Source of the DNA: Streptomyces solicavernae
Lineage (GTDB): Bacteria > Actinomycetota > Actinomycetes > Streptomycetales > Streptomycetaceae
Assembly: GCF_029968095.1 (NCBI RefSeq)
Contig: NZ_JASCIR010000021.1
Location: forward strand, 43,460-107,459
Direction: 5' to 3'
DNA length: 64,000 nt
In this document: piece by piece, positions 16,405-26,609 of the stretch
Position numbering within the stretch: the stretch's first letter is position 1
Layout: each line of letters begins with the position of its first letter
Position numbers and translations under genes: made by a program
The notes under the pieces: generated by a model
Told to the model about the DNA's origin: nothing
The model's input: the letters and a program-made list of their open reading frames with translations, nothing else
The model's database searches: none

Positions 16405-16991
16405 CTCATCGCCTCGGCCCGGGTCGCCGGGTCCCGCAGTTGCCCGCGCACCGCCGAGGTCAGCGTCTTCGCGCCGGGCTTGCGCACGCCTCGCATCGTC
16501 ATGCACATGTGCTCACACTCCACGACCACGATCACCCCGCGCGGCTCCAGGATGTGCATCAGGGAGTCCGCGATCTGCGTGGTCAGCCGCTCCTGCACCT
16601 GAGGGCGGCGCGCATACACGTCCACGAGCCGGGCCAGCTTGGACAGGCCGGTGATCTTGCCGTCCGTGGACGGGATGTACCCGACGTGGGCGACACCGAC
16701 GAAGGGGACCAGATGATGTTCACAGGAACTCATCACTTCGATGTCCTTCACGAGGACCATCTCGTCGTGGCCCAGGTCGAACGTCGTGGTGAGCACGTCC
16801 TCCGGCTGCTGCCAGAGGCCCGCGAATATCTCCCTGTACGCCCGCGCAACCCGCCCCGGCGTCTCCCGCAACCCCTCCCGGTCCGGGTCCTCGCCGACCG
16901 CGATGAGGAGTTCTCGTACGGCGTTCTCGGCTCGCTTCTCGTCGAACTCGGCGATCGAGCTCTCGCCGTCCAGCGTCACCGGGTCGGTCAT
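16386..16991 (-). CDS. folE: GTP cyclohydrolase I
   Basis: First committed enzyme of folate (tetrahydrobiopterin-like) synthesis: GTP to 7,8-dihydroneopterin triphosphate. 201 residues, normal. Zinc ligands are visible in SSCEHHLVPF and VECEHMCM; other signatures are ETPGRVARAYREIF, GYIPSTDGKITGLSKLARLV and RRPQVQERLT. GAGG lies 5 nt before the ATG. It is transcribed towards the folP-folB-folK genes, not with them, and is downstream of ftsH but separated by a strong terminator (17056-17092). The 3' end is embedded in a triplicated 22-bp repeat. Confidence 0.97.
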   Translation of the reverse strand: MTDPVTLDGESSIAEFDEKRAENAVRELLIAVGEDPDREGLRETPGRVARAYREIFAGLWQQPEDVLTTTFDLGHDEMVLVKDIEVMSSCEHHLVPFVGVAHVGYIPSTDGKITGLSKLARLVDVYARRPQVQERLTTQIADSLMHILEPRGVIVVVECEHMCMTMRGVRKPGAKTLTSAVRGQLRDPATRAEAMSLIMAK

Positions 16992-17055
16992 CTGTGCCTC
17001 GTTCCTGTTACGACGGGCAGCGTTCCTCTACGTCTGCCGTGTGCGCACACAAAAA

Positions 17056-17092
17056 GCCGCGCCCCTCAAGGCTAGAACCAGAGGGGCGCGGC
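17056..17092 (-). terminator. Intrinsic terminator after ftsH
   Basis: Perfect 12-bp stem GCCGCGCCCCTC / GAGGGGCGCGGC with a 13-nt loop; on the minus strand it is followed directly by TTTTTGTGTG, a canonical Rho-independent layout. It lies between ftsH and folE. Confidence 0.9.
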
Positions 17093-17131
17093 ATACATTC
17101 CGGGCCTGCCGTGACGGCCGGGAACCGGTGA

Positions 17132-19177
<2,046 letters not shown>

Positions 19178-19233
19178 CCATACGGAGCGGTGTCGCCCCG
19201 TCCCTCCTGCCATAGTGAGTTTGATAAAGGCGA

Positions 19234-19239
19234 GTTATA
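19234..19239 (-). promoter_or_regulatory. Candidate ftsH -10 element (TATAAC)
   Basis: An AT-rich TATAAC on the minus strand stands out from the GC-rich surroundings, about 20-60 bp upstream of the two possible ftsH starts. No convincing -35 box was found. Confidence 0.4.
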
Positions 19240-19384
19240 AGACTGTTCTTCGGACGGTACCCCAGCATTGTCACCCGAAGCCGCGGGGGACGGCGGGCAA
19301 ACCCGTCTTCCCCTGCTCCAACGGCGGGAACGCCGTGAGGGTTCCCGTGCCGCCCGGGTCCGAGCGCGAAGAGTTCTGCGGAGT

Positions 19385-19945
19385 TCAGCCGCCGTACACG
19401 TGCGGGGCGAGCGTGCCGACGAACGGCAGGTTCCGGTACTTCTCCGCGTAGTCCAGGCCGTACCCCACGACGAACTCGTTGGGGATGTCGAAGCCGACCC
19501 ACTTCACGTCGATCGCGACCTTCGCGGCGTCCGGCTTGCGCAGCAGCGTGCAGACCTCAAGGGAGGCGGGCTCGCGGGAGCCGAGGTTGGAGAGCAGCCA
19601 GGACAGCGTCAGGCCGGAATCGATGATGTCCTCGACGATCAGGACGTGCTTGCCCTTGATGTCGGTGTCGAGGTCCTTGAGGATCCGCACCACACCGGAG
19701 GACTGGGTTCCGGCGCCGTACGAGGACACCGCCATCCAGTCCATCGTGACCGGGGTGGACAGCGCGCGCGCCAGGTCCGCCATCACCATCACGGCGCCCT
19801 TCAGGACTCCGACGATGAGCAGGTCCTTGCCCGCGTACTCCGCGTCGACCTTGGCGGCCAGCTCGGCCAGCTTCGCGTCGATCTCTTCCTTGGTGATGAG
19901 CACCGATTCGAGGTCGGTGCCCATGTCTTTCGCGTCCACCCGCAC
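19385..19945 (-). CDS. hpt: Hypoxanthine phosphoribosyltransferase
   Basis: Salvages hypoxanthine/guanine to IMP/GMP using PRPP. 186 residues. The PRPP-binding signature HVLIVEDIIDSGLTL is intact, as are LLIVGVLKGAVMVMADLARA (PPi loop region), SSYGAGTQSSG and KWVGFDIPNEFVVGYGLDY. GTG 19945 (VRVDAKDMGTDL) is taken as the start because homologous proteins open like this; the frame is open to 19996. It follows tilS by only 22 bp, the tilS-hpt-ftsH order being classical in Gram-positives. Confidence 0.95.
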   Translation of the reverse strand: MRVDAKDMGTDLESVLITKEEIDAKLAELAAKVDAEYAGKDLLIVGVLKGAVMVMADLARALSTPVTMDWMAVSSYGAGTQSSGVVRILKDLDTDIKGKHVLIVEDIIDSGLTLSWLLSNLGSREPASLEVCTLLRKPDAAKVAIDVKWVGFDIPNEFVVGYGLDYAEKYRNLPFVGTLAPHVYGG

Positions 19946-19967
19946 ATCACTTTCGGTTCGCCGTGTG

Positions 19968-21050
19968 TCAGCCCTGCCGGATGACAAGTCTGCCACCCTG
20001 ACGTCGGGCCTCCACCCGGCCGGGGAGATTGATGGCTCCCTGGCCGCGCCATCCGGTGATCAGCCGGTCGACCTCCTCGATGTGCCGGGCGAACAGCGAA
20101 CCGGCGGGTGCGCCCGCCGACACGGCGGTGCGGCGCAGGACGCGGCGGCGCACGGCGGGCGGCAGGGCGTACAGCGCCGCGCAGTCGAGGAGCCCGTTCT
20201 CGTCGCGTACGGACTGCTCGGCCTCGGCGGCCCAGGAGTCCAGGGCGTCGGCGTCGTCGCGGGAGAGCCGGGCCGTGCGGGCAAGAGCCTCGACGACTCC
20301 TTTGCCGAGGGCCTTCTCCAGGGCGGGCAGGCCCTCGTGGCGGAGCCGGGAGCGGGTGTACGCCGGGTCGGCGTTGTGCGGGTCGTCCCAGACGGGCAGC
20401 GACTGGACCATGCAGGCCTTGCGGGCGGTCTGGCGGTCGAGCTGCAGGAAGGGGCGGCGGTAGCGGGCGCGGGCGCCGGGTCCGGCGGAGACGGCGGCCA
20501 TGCCGGACAGGGAGCGGATGCCGGAGCCGCGGGCGAGGCCCAGGAGGACGGTCTCCGCCTGGTCGTCGCGGGTGTGGCCGAGGAGGATCGCGTCGGCGCC
20601 GTGCTGCTCGGCGACGGTGTCGAGGGCGGCGTACCGGGCGTCACGGGCGGCGGCTTCGGGTCCGCCCTCGCGGCCGACACGGACGGCGACGGACTCGACG
20701 GGTTCGAGGCTGAGGGCGGTCATGCGGGCGACGACCTCGGCGGCGCGCAGGTCGGAGCCGTGCTGCAGCCCGTGGTCGACGGTGACGCCGCCGGCGCGGA
20801 TGCCGAGCTTGGGGGCCTCGAAGGCGAGGGCGGAGGCGAGGGCCATGGAGTCGGCGCCGCCGGAGCAGGCGACGAGGACGAGCGGGGCGCGGCCGGGCTC
20901 GGGGGCGTGCGCGGCGGGAACGCCACCGGGGGCGTGCGCGGGCGCGGCAGGAACGCCACCGGGGGCGTGCGCGTCGAGGTCGGTGAGTACGTCGTGGAGT
21001 ACGCGGCGGACCGCCAGGCGTATCGCCGCGACCGCAGGATGGGGACCCAT
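19968..21050 (-). CDS. tilS: tRNA(Ile)-lysidine synthase
   Basis: Modifies C34 of the CAU-anticodon isoleucine tRNA to lysidine, so that it reads AUA. The N-terminal PP-loop ATP pyrophosphatase motif is ACSGGADSMALASAL; HTRDDQAETVLLGLARGSG and YRRPFLQLDR also fit the family. 360 residues. ATG 21050 has AAGGGAA 8 nt upstream. Just before the PP-loop there is a small in-frame duplication (HAPGGVPAA repeated as APAHAPGGVPAA), from a near-perfect DNA repeat. First gene of the tilS-hpt-ftsH group. Confidence 0.95.
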   Translation of the reverse strand: MGPHPAVAAIRLAVRRVLHDVLTDLDAHAPGGVPAAPAHAPGGVPAAHAPEPGRAPLVLVACSGGADSMALASALAFEAPKLGIRAGGVTVDHGLQHGSDLRAAEVVARMTALSLEPVESVAVRVGREGGPEAAARDARYAALDTVAEQHGADAILLGHTRDDQAETVLLGLARGSGIRSLSGMAAVSAGPGARARYRRPFLQLDRQTARKACMVQSLPVWDDPHNADPAYTRSRLRHEGLPALEKALGKGVVEALARTARLSRDDADALDSWAAEAEQSVRDENGLLDCAALYALPPAVRRRVLRRTAVSAGAPAGSLFARHIEEVDRLITGWRGQGAINLPGRVEARRQGGRLVIRQG

Positions 21051-21262
21051 TGTCCGGTTCCCTTCGTGAAGTTCGGGGGGTGTGCCTCGGATCGAGTCAC
21101 TTGGATCGGTGCACTCCGAGCCCTGACGGCGAACCGTCACTCAGAGTGTGTCGATGGTGACAGAGCCGAGCGGCTACCCGAGCATTGCACGCCTACCCAT
21201 GACTCACGGTCCCTCGGAAGGGTGATTACAGGGGCCGGAATCTGCCACGGGCGGCGCGGCAC

Positions 21263-22396
21263 TCACGACTCTGCCTTACGGTGCACCCTCGCGACCCAGT
21301 CCGCGGGCCGGGCGATCTCCGCCTTGGTGGGCAGGGTGTTGGGCGAGGTCCAGACGCGGTTGAAGCCGTCCATGCCGACCTGTTCGACGACGGCGCGCAC
21401 GAACCGTTCGCCGTCCCGGTACTGGCGCAGCTTGGCGTCGAGCCCGAGGAGCTTGCGCAGGGCGAGGTCGAGGCGGGAGGCGCCCTTGGCCCGGCGCTCC
21501 TTGAACTTCTCCCTGATCTCCGCGACGGACGGGACGACGGCGGGCCCCACGCCGTCCATCACGAAGTCGGCGTGCCCTTCGAGCAGCGACATCACGGCGG
21601 TGAGGCGGCCCAGGACCTCGCGCTGTGCGGGAGTCTGCACCAGCTCGACGATCGACCGGCCGCCCTCGTCGTCCTCCTCGGCCCTGCCGTTGCCCGCGAG
21701 GGACGAGGCGGCCTCGCGCAGGCGCTCCAGGACGGTCATCGGGTCGACATCGGTCTCGGCGAGGAATGACTGGATCTCGCCCTCAAGGTGGTCGCGCAGC
21801 CAGGGCACGGCGGTGAACTGGGTGCGGTGGGTCTCCTCGTGCAGGCAGACCCAGAGCCGGAAGTCGTGCGGGTCGACGTCGAGTTCGCGCTCCACGTGCA
21901 CGATGTTCGGCGCGACGAGGAGCAGCCGCCCGCCGCCGTCCGGGGCCGCCGGGAGGTCGCGGCTGGGCGGGGCGAAGGTCTCGTACTGGCCTAGGACGCG
22001 GGAGGCGAGGAAGGAGAGGAGCATGCCGAGCTCGACGCCGGTGACCTTGCCGCCGACGGCACCGAGCATCGCGTTGCCGGGGCCGCCGCCGCGGCGGTCC
22101 TGCATCTTGTCCAGGAGCGGCTTGAGGAGCTCCCGGAACCCGGCGACGTTGGCGCGCACCCAGCCGGCCCGGTCGACGACCAGGACGGGGGTGTCCCTGC
22201 CCGCGTCCGTCGCCATCCGCGTGAAGGAACGGACGTGCTCCTCCGAGGACTCGGCGTGCCTGCGCAGCTCGGCGACGACGGCCCGCGCCTCGTCCCGGCT
22301 GACCTCGGGCCCCGGCCGCACGAGCCGGGTCGCGGTCGCCACCGCGAGATTCCAGTCGACCATCCCTGCAGATGCGGCACCACCGATGCTCGTCAT
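21263..22396 (-). CDS. Zinc-dependent metalloprotease-like protein (DUF2342)
   Basis: A 377-residue member of the DUF2342 family, often labelled 'coenzyme F420 biosynthesis-associated' by phylogenetic profile. The metal site CLHEETHRTQF carries a HExxH motif, with a candidate downstream Glu in LEGHADFVMDGVG. Other family blocks: DWNLAVATATRLVRPGP at the N terminus and NRVWTSPNTLPTKAEI near the C terminus. The ATG follows TACGGT by 6 nt (minus strand), suggesting a leaderless mRNA. No enzymatic substrate is known to me; it sits between dacC and tilS as a separate unit. Confidence 0.85.
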   Translation of the reverse strand: MTSIGGAASAGMVDWNLAVATATRLVRPGPEVSRDEARAVVAELRRHAESSEEHVRSFTRMATDAGRDTPVLVVDRAGWVRANVAGFRELLKPLLDKMQDRRGGGPGNAMLGAVGGKVTGVELGMLLSFLASRVLGQYETFAPPSRDLPAAPDGGGRLLLVAPNIVHVERELDVDPHDFRLWVCLHEETHRTQFTAVPWLRDHLEGEIQSFLAETDVDPMTVLERLREAASSLAGNGRAEEDDEGGRSIVELVQTPAQREVLGRLTAVMSLLEGHADFVMDGVGPAVVPSVAEIREKFKERRAKGASRLDLALRKLLGLDAKLRQYRDGERFVRAVVEQVGMDGFNRVWTSPNTLPTKAEIARPADWVARVHRKAES

Positions 22397-22402
22397 GCGT
22401 CA

Positions 22403-22408
22403 ACCGTA
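22403..22408 (-). promoter_or_regulatory. Candidate -10 element (TACGGT) for leaderless DUF2342 mRNA
   Basis: TACGGT on the minus strand ends 6 nt before the ATG at 22396, fitting TANNNT at the distance expected when transcription starts at the A of ATG. Confidence 0.45.
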
Positions 22409-22473
22409 CGTGCTCGAACCTGCGGACGGAGGTCCTTGAAACCGTACGGAAACGGATCCCGCGGCCTCGGGCG

Positions 22474-23997
22474 TCAGCGGCAGCCGCAGTTGGCGACCGC
22501 GGCGGCGAGGCGGTCCAGGGTGGACTGGGCGGCCCTGGCGTCGCCGGTGCCGGAGGCGGTGAAGGCGAAGACGAGGAGGCGGCCGTCGGCGTCGACGACG
22601 GCGCCGGCGAGGGTGTTCACGCCGGTCAGGGTGCCGGTCTTGGCGCGGACCAGACCGGTGCCGGCGGCGCTTGCCTGGCCGGCGGCGTAACGATTGCGCA
22701 GGGTGCCCGTGAACCCGGCGACGGGCAGGCCGGTGAGGACCGGACGCAGCTCGGGGTGGTCCGGGTCGGCGGCGCGGGCGAGGAGGGCGGTGAGCAGCTC
22801 GGCGCTCACCCGGTCCTCGCGGCTGAGACCGCTCCCGTCGGCGAACTTCGCCTTGCCCAGGGGGAGTCCGAGCTTCTTCAGTTCGCTCTTGACGGCCTTC
22901 GCGGCGCCGTCGAAGCTCGCCGGTTCGCCCGCGGCGAGGGCGGTCTGGCGGGCGAGGTGCTCGGCGATGTCGTTGTCGCTGTGCGTCAGCATGCGCTCGA
23001 CCAGGGCGGCGAGCGGCGCGGACCGTACGGTGCCGAGCTCCTTCGCGCCCTTGCCCGCCTTCCTGTCGTCCGGCTCGCCGTCGACCTCGATGTCGCGGTC
23101 GCGCAGCAGGGCGGCGAAGGTGCGGGCGGCGTCGCGGGCCGGTTCGGCGGTGCGCGGGGCGGGTCCGCTGGTGGAGTCGTCGAGGCGGCCCTCGTCGGCC
23201 ATCAGGGGGCTGACGGGGGCGATGTTGTTGTTGGGGCCGATGGGGTGCCGGTCAGGTCCCGAGTACGCGGAGGTGTCGTACGAGAGCTTGATCTTGTCCA
23301 GGTTCTTGGTGCGCAGGGCGTGGGCGGTGGCGTCGGCGAGGGTGTGCAGGCTGGCGTTGCCCAGGCTGCCCTTGCGCGCGGTGAGGGTGGGGTCGCCGCC
23401 GCCGACCAGCGTGACGCGGTCCTTCTCCAGGACGGTGCGGGTGGGGATGCGGTGGTCCGGGCCGAGGGCGGAGAGGGCCGCGGCGGCGGTGGCGATCTTG
23501 ATGGTCGACGCGGGCGTGACGGCGTCGCCCGCCTTCGCCCCGTAGATCTCCTTGCCCGTGGCGGCGTCCACGACGGAGGCGGTGCGGCGGGTGCCGAGGG
23601 AGGGGTCCTTGAGGAGGGGGTCGAGTACGTCGGCGAGGGCGCGCCCGGTGGGGGCGGGGGCGCCGCCCGAGGGGGCGCTGAGGCCGATGAGTACGCCGGG
23701 GGCGCTCGGGGCGGCGTTCGGCGCGGCGCCGTTGCCGTGATCTGCGCCACCGTCCCGGTCCGCGGCGTTGCTCAGGGCCCGCTCGGCCGTACGCTGGCCG
23801 GAGTCCCAAGGGCCGGCCGCGGTCACCGCCACGGCCGAGATCGCGAGGCCGACCGTGGCCGCGCACGCCGTGAGCTGCCAGGTCGTGAGCTTGCCGAGCC
23901 GCGGGGAGCCGGACGGCCCAGGAAGCGGAGGAAGCTTCACGGGCCGCTGCGGCCGCCGCAGCGAGGACAGCCGCCGCACCTTGAGCTCGGGCACCAC
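22474..23997 (-). CDS. D-alanyl-D-alanine carboxypeptidase/endopeptidase (PBP4, S13 family)
   Basis: A penicillin-binding peptidase that trims or cleaves peptidoglycan peptides outside the membrane. 507 residues: a basic, Pro-rich cytoplasmic N terminus, one membrane segment (about residues 40-62), then the S13 domain. The active-site triad is complete: Ser164-x-x-Lys167 (PASTIKIAT), Ser340-Asp-Asn342, and Lys453-Thr-Gly. The insert between the first and second motif is typical of class C PBPs. GTG 23997 is preceded by AAGGGG. Transcribed divergently from the pyrophosphatase gene. Confidence 0.94.
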   Translation of the reverse strand: MVPELKVRRLSSLRRPQRPVKLPPLPGPSGSPRLGKLTTWQLTACAATVGLAISAVAVTAAGPWDSGQRTAERALSNAADRDGGADHGNGAAPNAAPSAPGVLIGLSAPSGGAPAPTGRALADVLDPLLKDPSLGTRRTASVVDAATGKEIYGAKAGDAVTPASTIKIATAAAALSALGPDHRIPTRTVLEKDRVTLVGGGDPTLTARKGSLGNASLHTLADATAHALRTKNLDKIKLSYDTSAYSGPDRHPIGPNNNIAPVSPLMADEGRLDDSTSGPAPRTAEPARDAARTFAALLRDRDIEVDGEPDDRKAGKGAKELGTVRSAPLAALVERMLTHSDNDIAEHLARQTALAAGEPASFDGAAKAVKSELKKLGLPLGKAKFADGSGLSREDRVSAELLTALLARAADPDHPELRPVLTGLPVAGFTGTLRNRYAAGQASAAGTGLVRAKTGTLTGVNTLAGAVVDADGRLLVFAFTASGTGDARAAQSTLDRLAAAVANCGCR

Positions 23998-24078
23998 GAC
24001 CAGCCCCTTTCGCGATCACACACCTGCGTGAGGGACACTTAATCACTGCGTCTTGCCGCGGGATCGCACCGCGGTGGG

Positions 24079-24101
24079 TCCGGCCACATAAAAAGGCCGG
24101 A
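24079..24101. repeat. Inverted repeat in the dacB-type/ppa divergent region
   Basis: TCCGGCC, 9-nt AT-rich loop ACATAAAAA, GGCCGGA. It lies in the 199-bp divergent spacer and could be an operator or part of the ppa leader; nothing decides between these. Confidence 0.5.
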
Positions 24102-24196
24102 GTTGGTGCCCGCGGAGTAGCCGCTGACCACAGCGGCGTCCCACGGGAGGACGCAGCATCGCCCGTTGTCTGTGTTGATCACTAGAGGAGCATCCG

Positions 24197-24688
24197 GTGG
24201 AGTTCGACGTCACGATCGAGATCCCGAAGGGTTCGCGGAACAAGTACGAGGTGGACCACGAGACCGGTCGTATCCGTCTGGACCGCCGCCTGTTCACCTC
24301 GACCAGCTACCCGGCCGACTACGGCTTCGTCGAGGACACCCTCGGCGAGGACGGTGACCCGCTGGACGCCCTGGTCATCCTGGACGAGCCGACCTTCCCC
24401 GGCTGCCTCATCAAGTGCCGCGCCATCGGCATGTTCCGCATGACGGACGAGGCGGGCGGCGACGACAAGCTGCTCTGCGTCCCGGCCTCCGACCCGCGCG
24501 TGGAGCACCTGCGCGACATCCACCACGTCTCCGAGTTCGACCGCCTGGAGATCCAGCACTTCTTCGAGGTCTACAAGGACCTGGAGCCCGGCAAGTCCGT
24601 CGAGGGCGCCAACTGGGTGGGCCGCACCGAGGCCGAGACCGAGATCGAGCGTTCGTACAAGCGCTTCGAGGAGCAGGGCGGTCACTGA
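24197..24688 (+). CDS. ppa: Inorganic pyrophosphatase (family I)
   Basis: Hydrolyses diphosphate, pulling biosynthetic reactions forward. 163 residues, normal for family I. Metal-binding signature DGDPLDALV (as EDGDPLDALVILDEP), and the conserved Lys/Arg/Tyr positions EIPKGSRNKYEVDHETGRI, DYGFVEDT and WVGRTEAE. GTG start at 24197 with GAGGAG about 8 nt upstream. A 47-bp terminator hairpin follows directly. Confidence 0.97.
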   Translation: MEFDVTIEIPKGSRNKYEVDHETGRIRLDRRLFTSTSYPADYGFVEDTLGEDGDPLDALVILDEPTFPGCLIKCRAIGMFRMTDEAGGDDKLLCVPASDPRVEHLRDIHHVSEFDRLEIQHFFEVYKDLEPGKSVEGANWVGRTEAETEIERSYKRFEEQGGH

Positions 24689-24709
24689 CCTCCCGCACCG
24701 TTCAGCCGC

Positions 24710-24756
24710 CGAAGAGGCCGCGCGCACCCCTGGCGGGGGTCCGCGCGGCCTCTTCG
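24710..24756 (+). terminator. Terminator hairpin after ppa
   Basis: A long stem (CGAAGAGGCCGCGCG pairing with CGCGCGGCCTCTTCG, continued after a one-base bulge by CACCCC/GGGGGT) around TGGC. Confidence 0.9.
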
Positions 24757-24834
24757 CGTGTCCATGCTCATACTGGCCTTGTCGGAGGTGCGTACGAGGG
24801 CCGCAAGGGCTGCCACCACTCGTCGGCCCGGGCC

Positions 24835-26511
24835 ATGCAGAAGGTGAGGACGGTGGCTGACACCGCGGAGGAGGAAGACCGCAAACCGCAGTCGGACGAG
24901 GCGCACAGCGCGTTCGCACCTGTCGGTGGAGTGGGCACTCCCGCCGTGCCGGAGGAGGAGCATCCGACCTCCGAGTTCACCATTCCGGAGGGGCTGCGGA
25001 TTCCGCCCGCCCCGGAGGACCAGGAGACGTCGGCGTTCAAGCCGCCGCCCAACTACGAGCCGCAGATCTCGGTCGGGTTCACGCCGCCCTCGGGCGTCCC
25101 CCTGGTCAAGCTGACCAAGGAGGCGCCCTGGCAGGACCGGATGCGCACGATGCTGCGCACCCCGGTGGCCGACCGGCCGGCGCCCGAGGCGACACAGAAG
25201 CACGACGAGGAGGCGGGCCCTCCGGTCCCGCGCGTGCTCGACCTGACGCTGCGTATCGGCGAGCTGCTGCTCGCGGGCGGCGAGGGCGCCGAGGACGTGG
25301 AGGCGGCGATGTTCGCCGTGACCCGGTCGTACGGCCTGGACCGCTGCGAGCCGACCGTCACCTTCACGCTGCTCTCCATCTCGCACCAGCCGTCCCTGGT
25401 GGACGACCCGGTCACGTCCTCGCGCACGGTGCGCCGGCGCGGCACCGACTACACCCGTCTGGCGGCCGTGTACCGGCTCGTCGACGACATCGGCTCCGAG
25501 GACATCGAGGTGTCCCTGGAGGAGGCCTACCGGCGCCTCGCGGAGATCCGCCGCAACCGGCACCCGTACCCCGGCTGGGCGCTCACCGCGGCGGCCGGGC
25601 TGCTCGCGGGGGCGGCGGCGACGCTGGTCGGCGGCACGGCCGTGGTGTTCATCGCGGCGGCGATCGGCGCGATGCTGGGCGACCGGCTCGCCTGGCTGTG
25701 CGCGGGGCGCGGGCTGCCGGAGTTCTACCAGTTCATCGCCGCCGCGATGCCGCCCGGCGGGATGGGCCTCGCGATCAGCCTCCTGAACCTGCCGGACGTA
25801 CGGGCCTCCGCGGTGATCACCGGTGGCCTGTTCGCCCTGATCCCGGGGCGGGCCCTGGTCGCGGGCGTGCAGGACGGGCTGACCGGCTACTACATCACCG
25901 CCGCGGCCCGCCTCCTGGAGGTCGGCTACCTCGTCGTCGGCATCGTGATCGGCGTGCTCACGGTGCTCTATCTGGGCGTACGCCTGGACGCGGGGCTCAA
26001 CCCCGAGACGACCGTCCACAGCGTGGACCGGCCGGTGATCCAGATACTGGCGGCGATGGCGCTGTCCCTCGCGTTCGCGGTACTGCTGCAGCAGGAGCGG
26101 TCGACGGTGCTGCTCGTGACGCTCAACGGCGGCGTGGCCTGGGTGATCTACGGGGCGATGGCCAACGCGGGCCAGCTGTCACCGGTGGCGGCCACGGCCG
26201 TCGCGGCCGGTCTGGTCGGCCTCTTCGGCCAGTTGCTCTCGCGCTACCGCTTCGCTTCGGCGCTGCCGTATGTGACGGCGGCGATCGGGCCGCTCCTGCC
26301 CGGTAGTTCGACGTACTTCGGGCTGCTCAACATCGCCCAGAACGAGCTCAATGCGGGGCTCACGCAGCTCTCCAAGGCGGCCGCGCTCGCCCTGGCCATC
26401 GCGATCGGCGTGAACCTGGGCGGCGAGCTGGCCCGGCTGTTCCTGAAGGTGCCGGGCGGGGAGGGCATCGCGGGCGGACGCAAGTCGGCGAAGCGTACGC
26501 GCGGCTTCTAG
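24835..26511 (+). CDS. ThrE-family threonine/serine exporter-like membrane protein
   Basis: About 558 residues. The first 150 are hydrophilic and acidic/proline-rich, then the ThrE N-terminal domain (LDLTLRIGELLLAGGEGAEDVE, a hallmark of DUF1212) and about ten hydrophobic segments to the C terminus, where the second ThrE_2 domain lies. In Corynebacterium ThrE exports L-threonine and L-serine; function here is by family. Possible starts are ATG 24835, GTG 24844 and GTG 24853 (VADTAEEEDRK); none has an ideal ribosome site. Single gene between two terminators. Confidence 0.87.
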   Translation: MQKVRTVADTAEEEDRKPQSDEAHSAFAPVGGVGTPAVPEEEHPTSEFTIPEGLRIPPAPEDQETSAFKPPPNYEPQISVGFTPPSGVPLVKLTKEAPWQDRMRTMLRTPVADRPAPEATQKHDEEAGPPVPRVLDLTLRIGELLLAGGEGAEDVEAAMFAVTRSYGLDRCEPTVTFTLLSISHQPSLVDDPVTSSRTVRRRGTDYTRLAAVYRLVDDIGSEDIEVSLEEAYRRLAEIRRNRHPYPGWALTAAAGLLAGAAATLVGGTAVVFIAAAIGAMLGDRLAWLCAGRGLPEFYQFIAAAMPPGGMGLAISLLNLPDVRASAVITGGLFALIPGRALVAGVQDGLTGYYITAAARLLEVGYLVVGIVIGVLTVLYLGVRLDAGLNPETTVHSVDRPVIQILAAMALSLAFAVLLQQERSTVLLVTLNGGVAWVIYGAMANAGQLSPVAATAVAAGLVGLFGQLLSRYRFASALPYVTAAIGPLLPGSSTYFGLLNIAQNELNAGLTQLSKAAALALAIAIGVNLGGELARLFLKVPGGEGIAGGRKSAKRTRGF

Positions 26512-26546
26512 CGAATCGGACATACGTCACCGATCAGGCATACGTC

Positions 26547-26591
26547 GAGGGGCGGCCGTACGCGGTGTTGCGCGGTGTACGGCCGCCCCTC
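26547..26591. terminator. Bidirectional terminator hairpin
   Basis: Perfect 15-bp stem GAGGGGCGGCCGTAC / GTACGGCCGCCCCTC with a 15-nt loop, between the convergent ThrE-like and DedA genes. Confidence 0.88.
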
Positions 26592-26609
26592 CTGTGCGTC
26601 AGGGCGCGG

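Noticed and set aside
20880..20990. CRISPR-like repeat in tilS
   Set aside because: Just two copies of a GC-rich segment in the coding frame, no spacers; a simple in-frame duplication.
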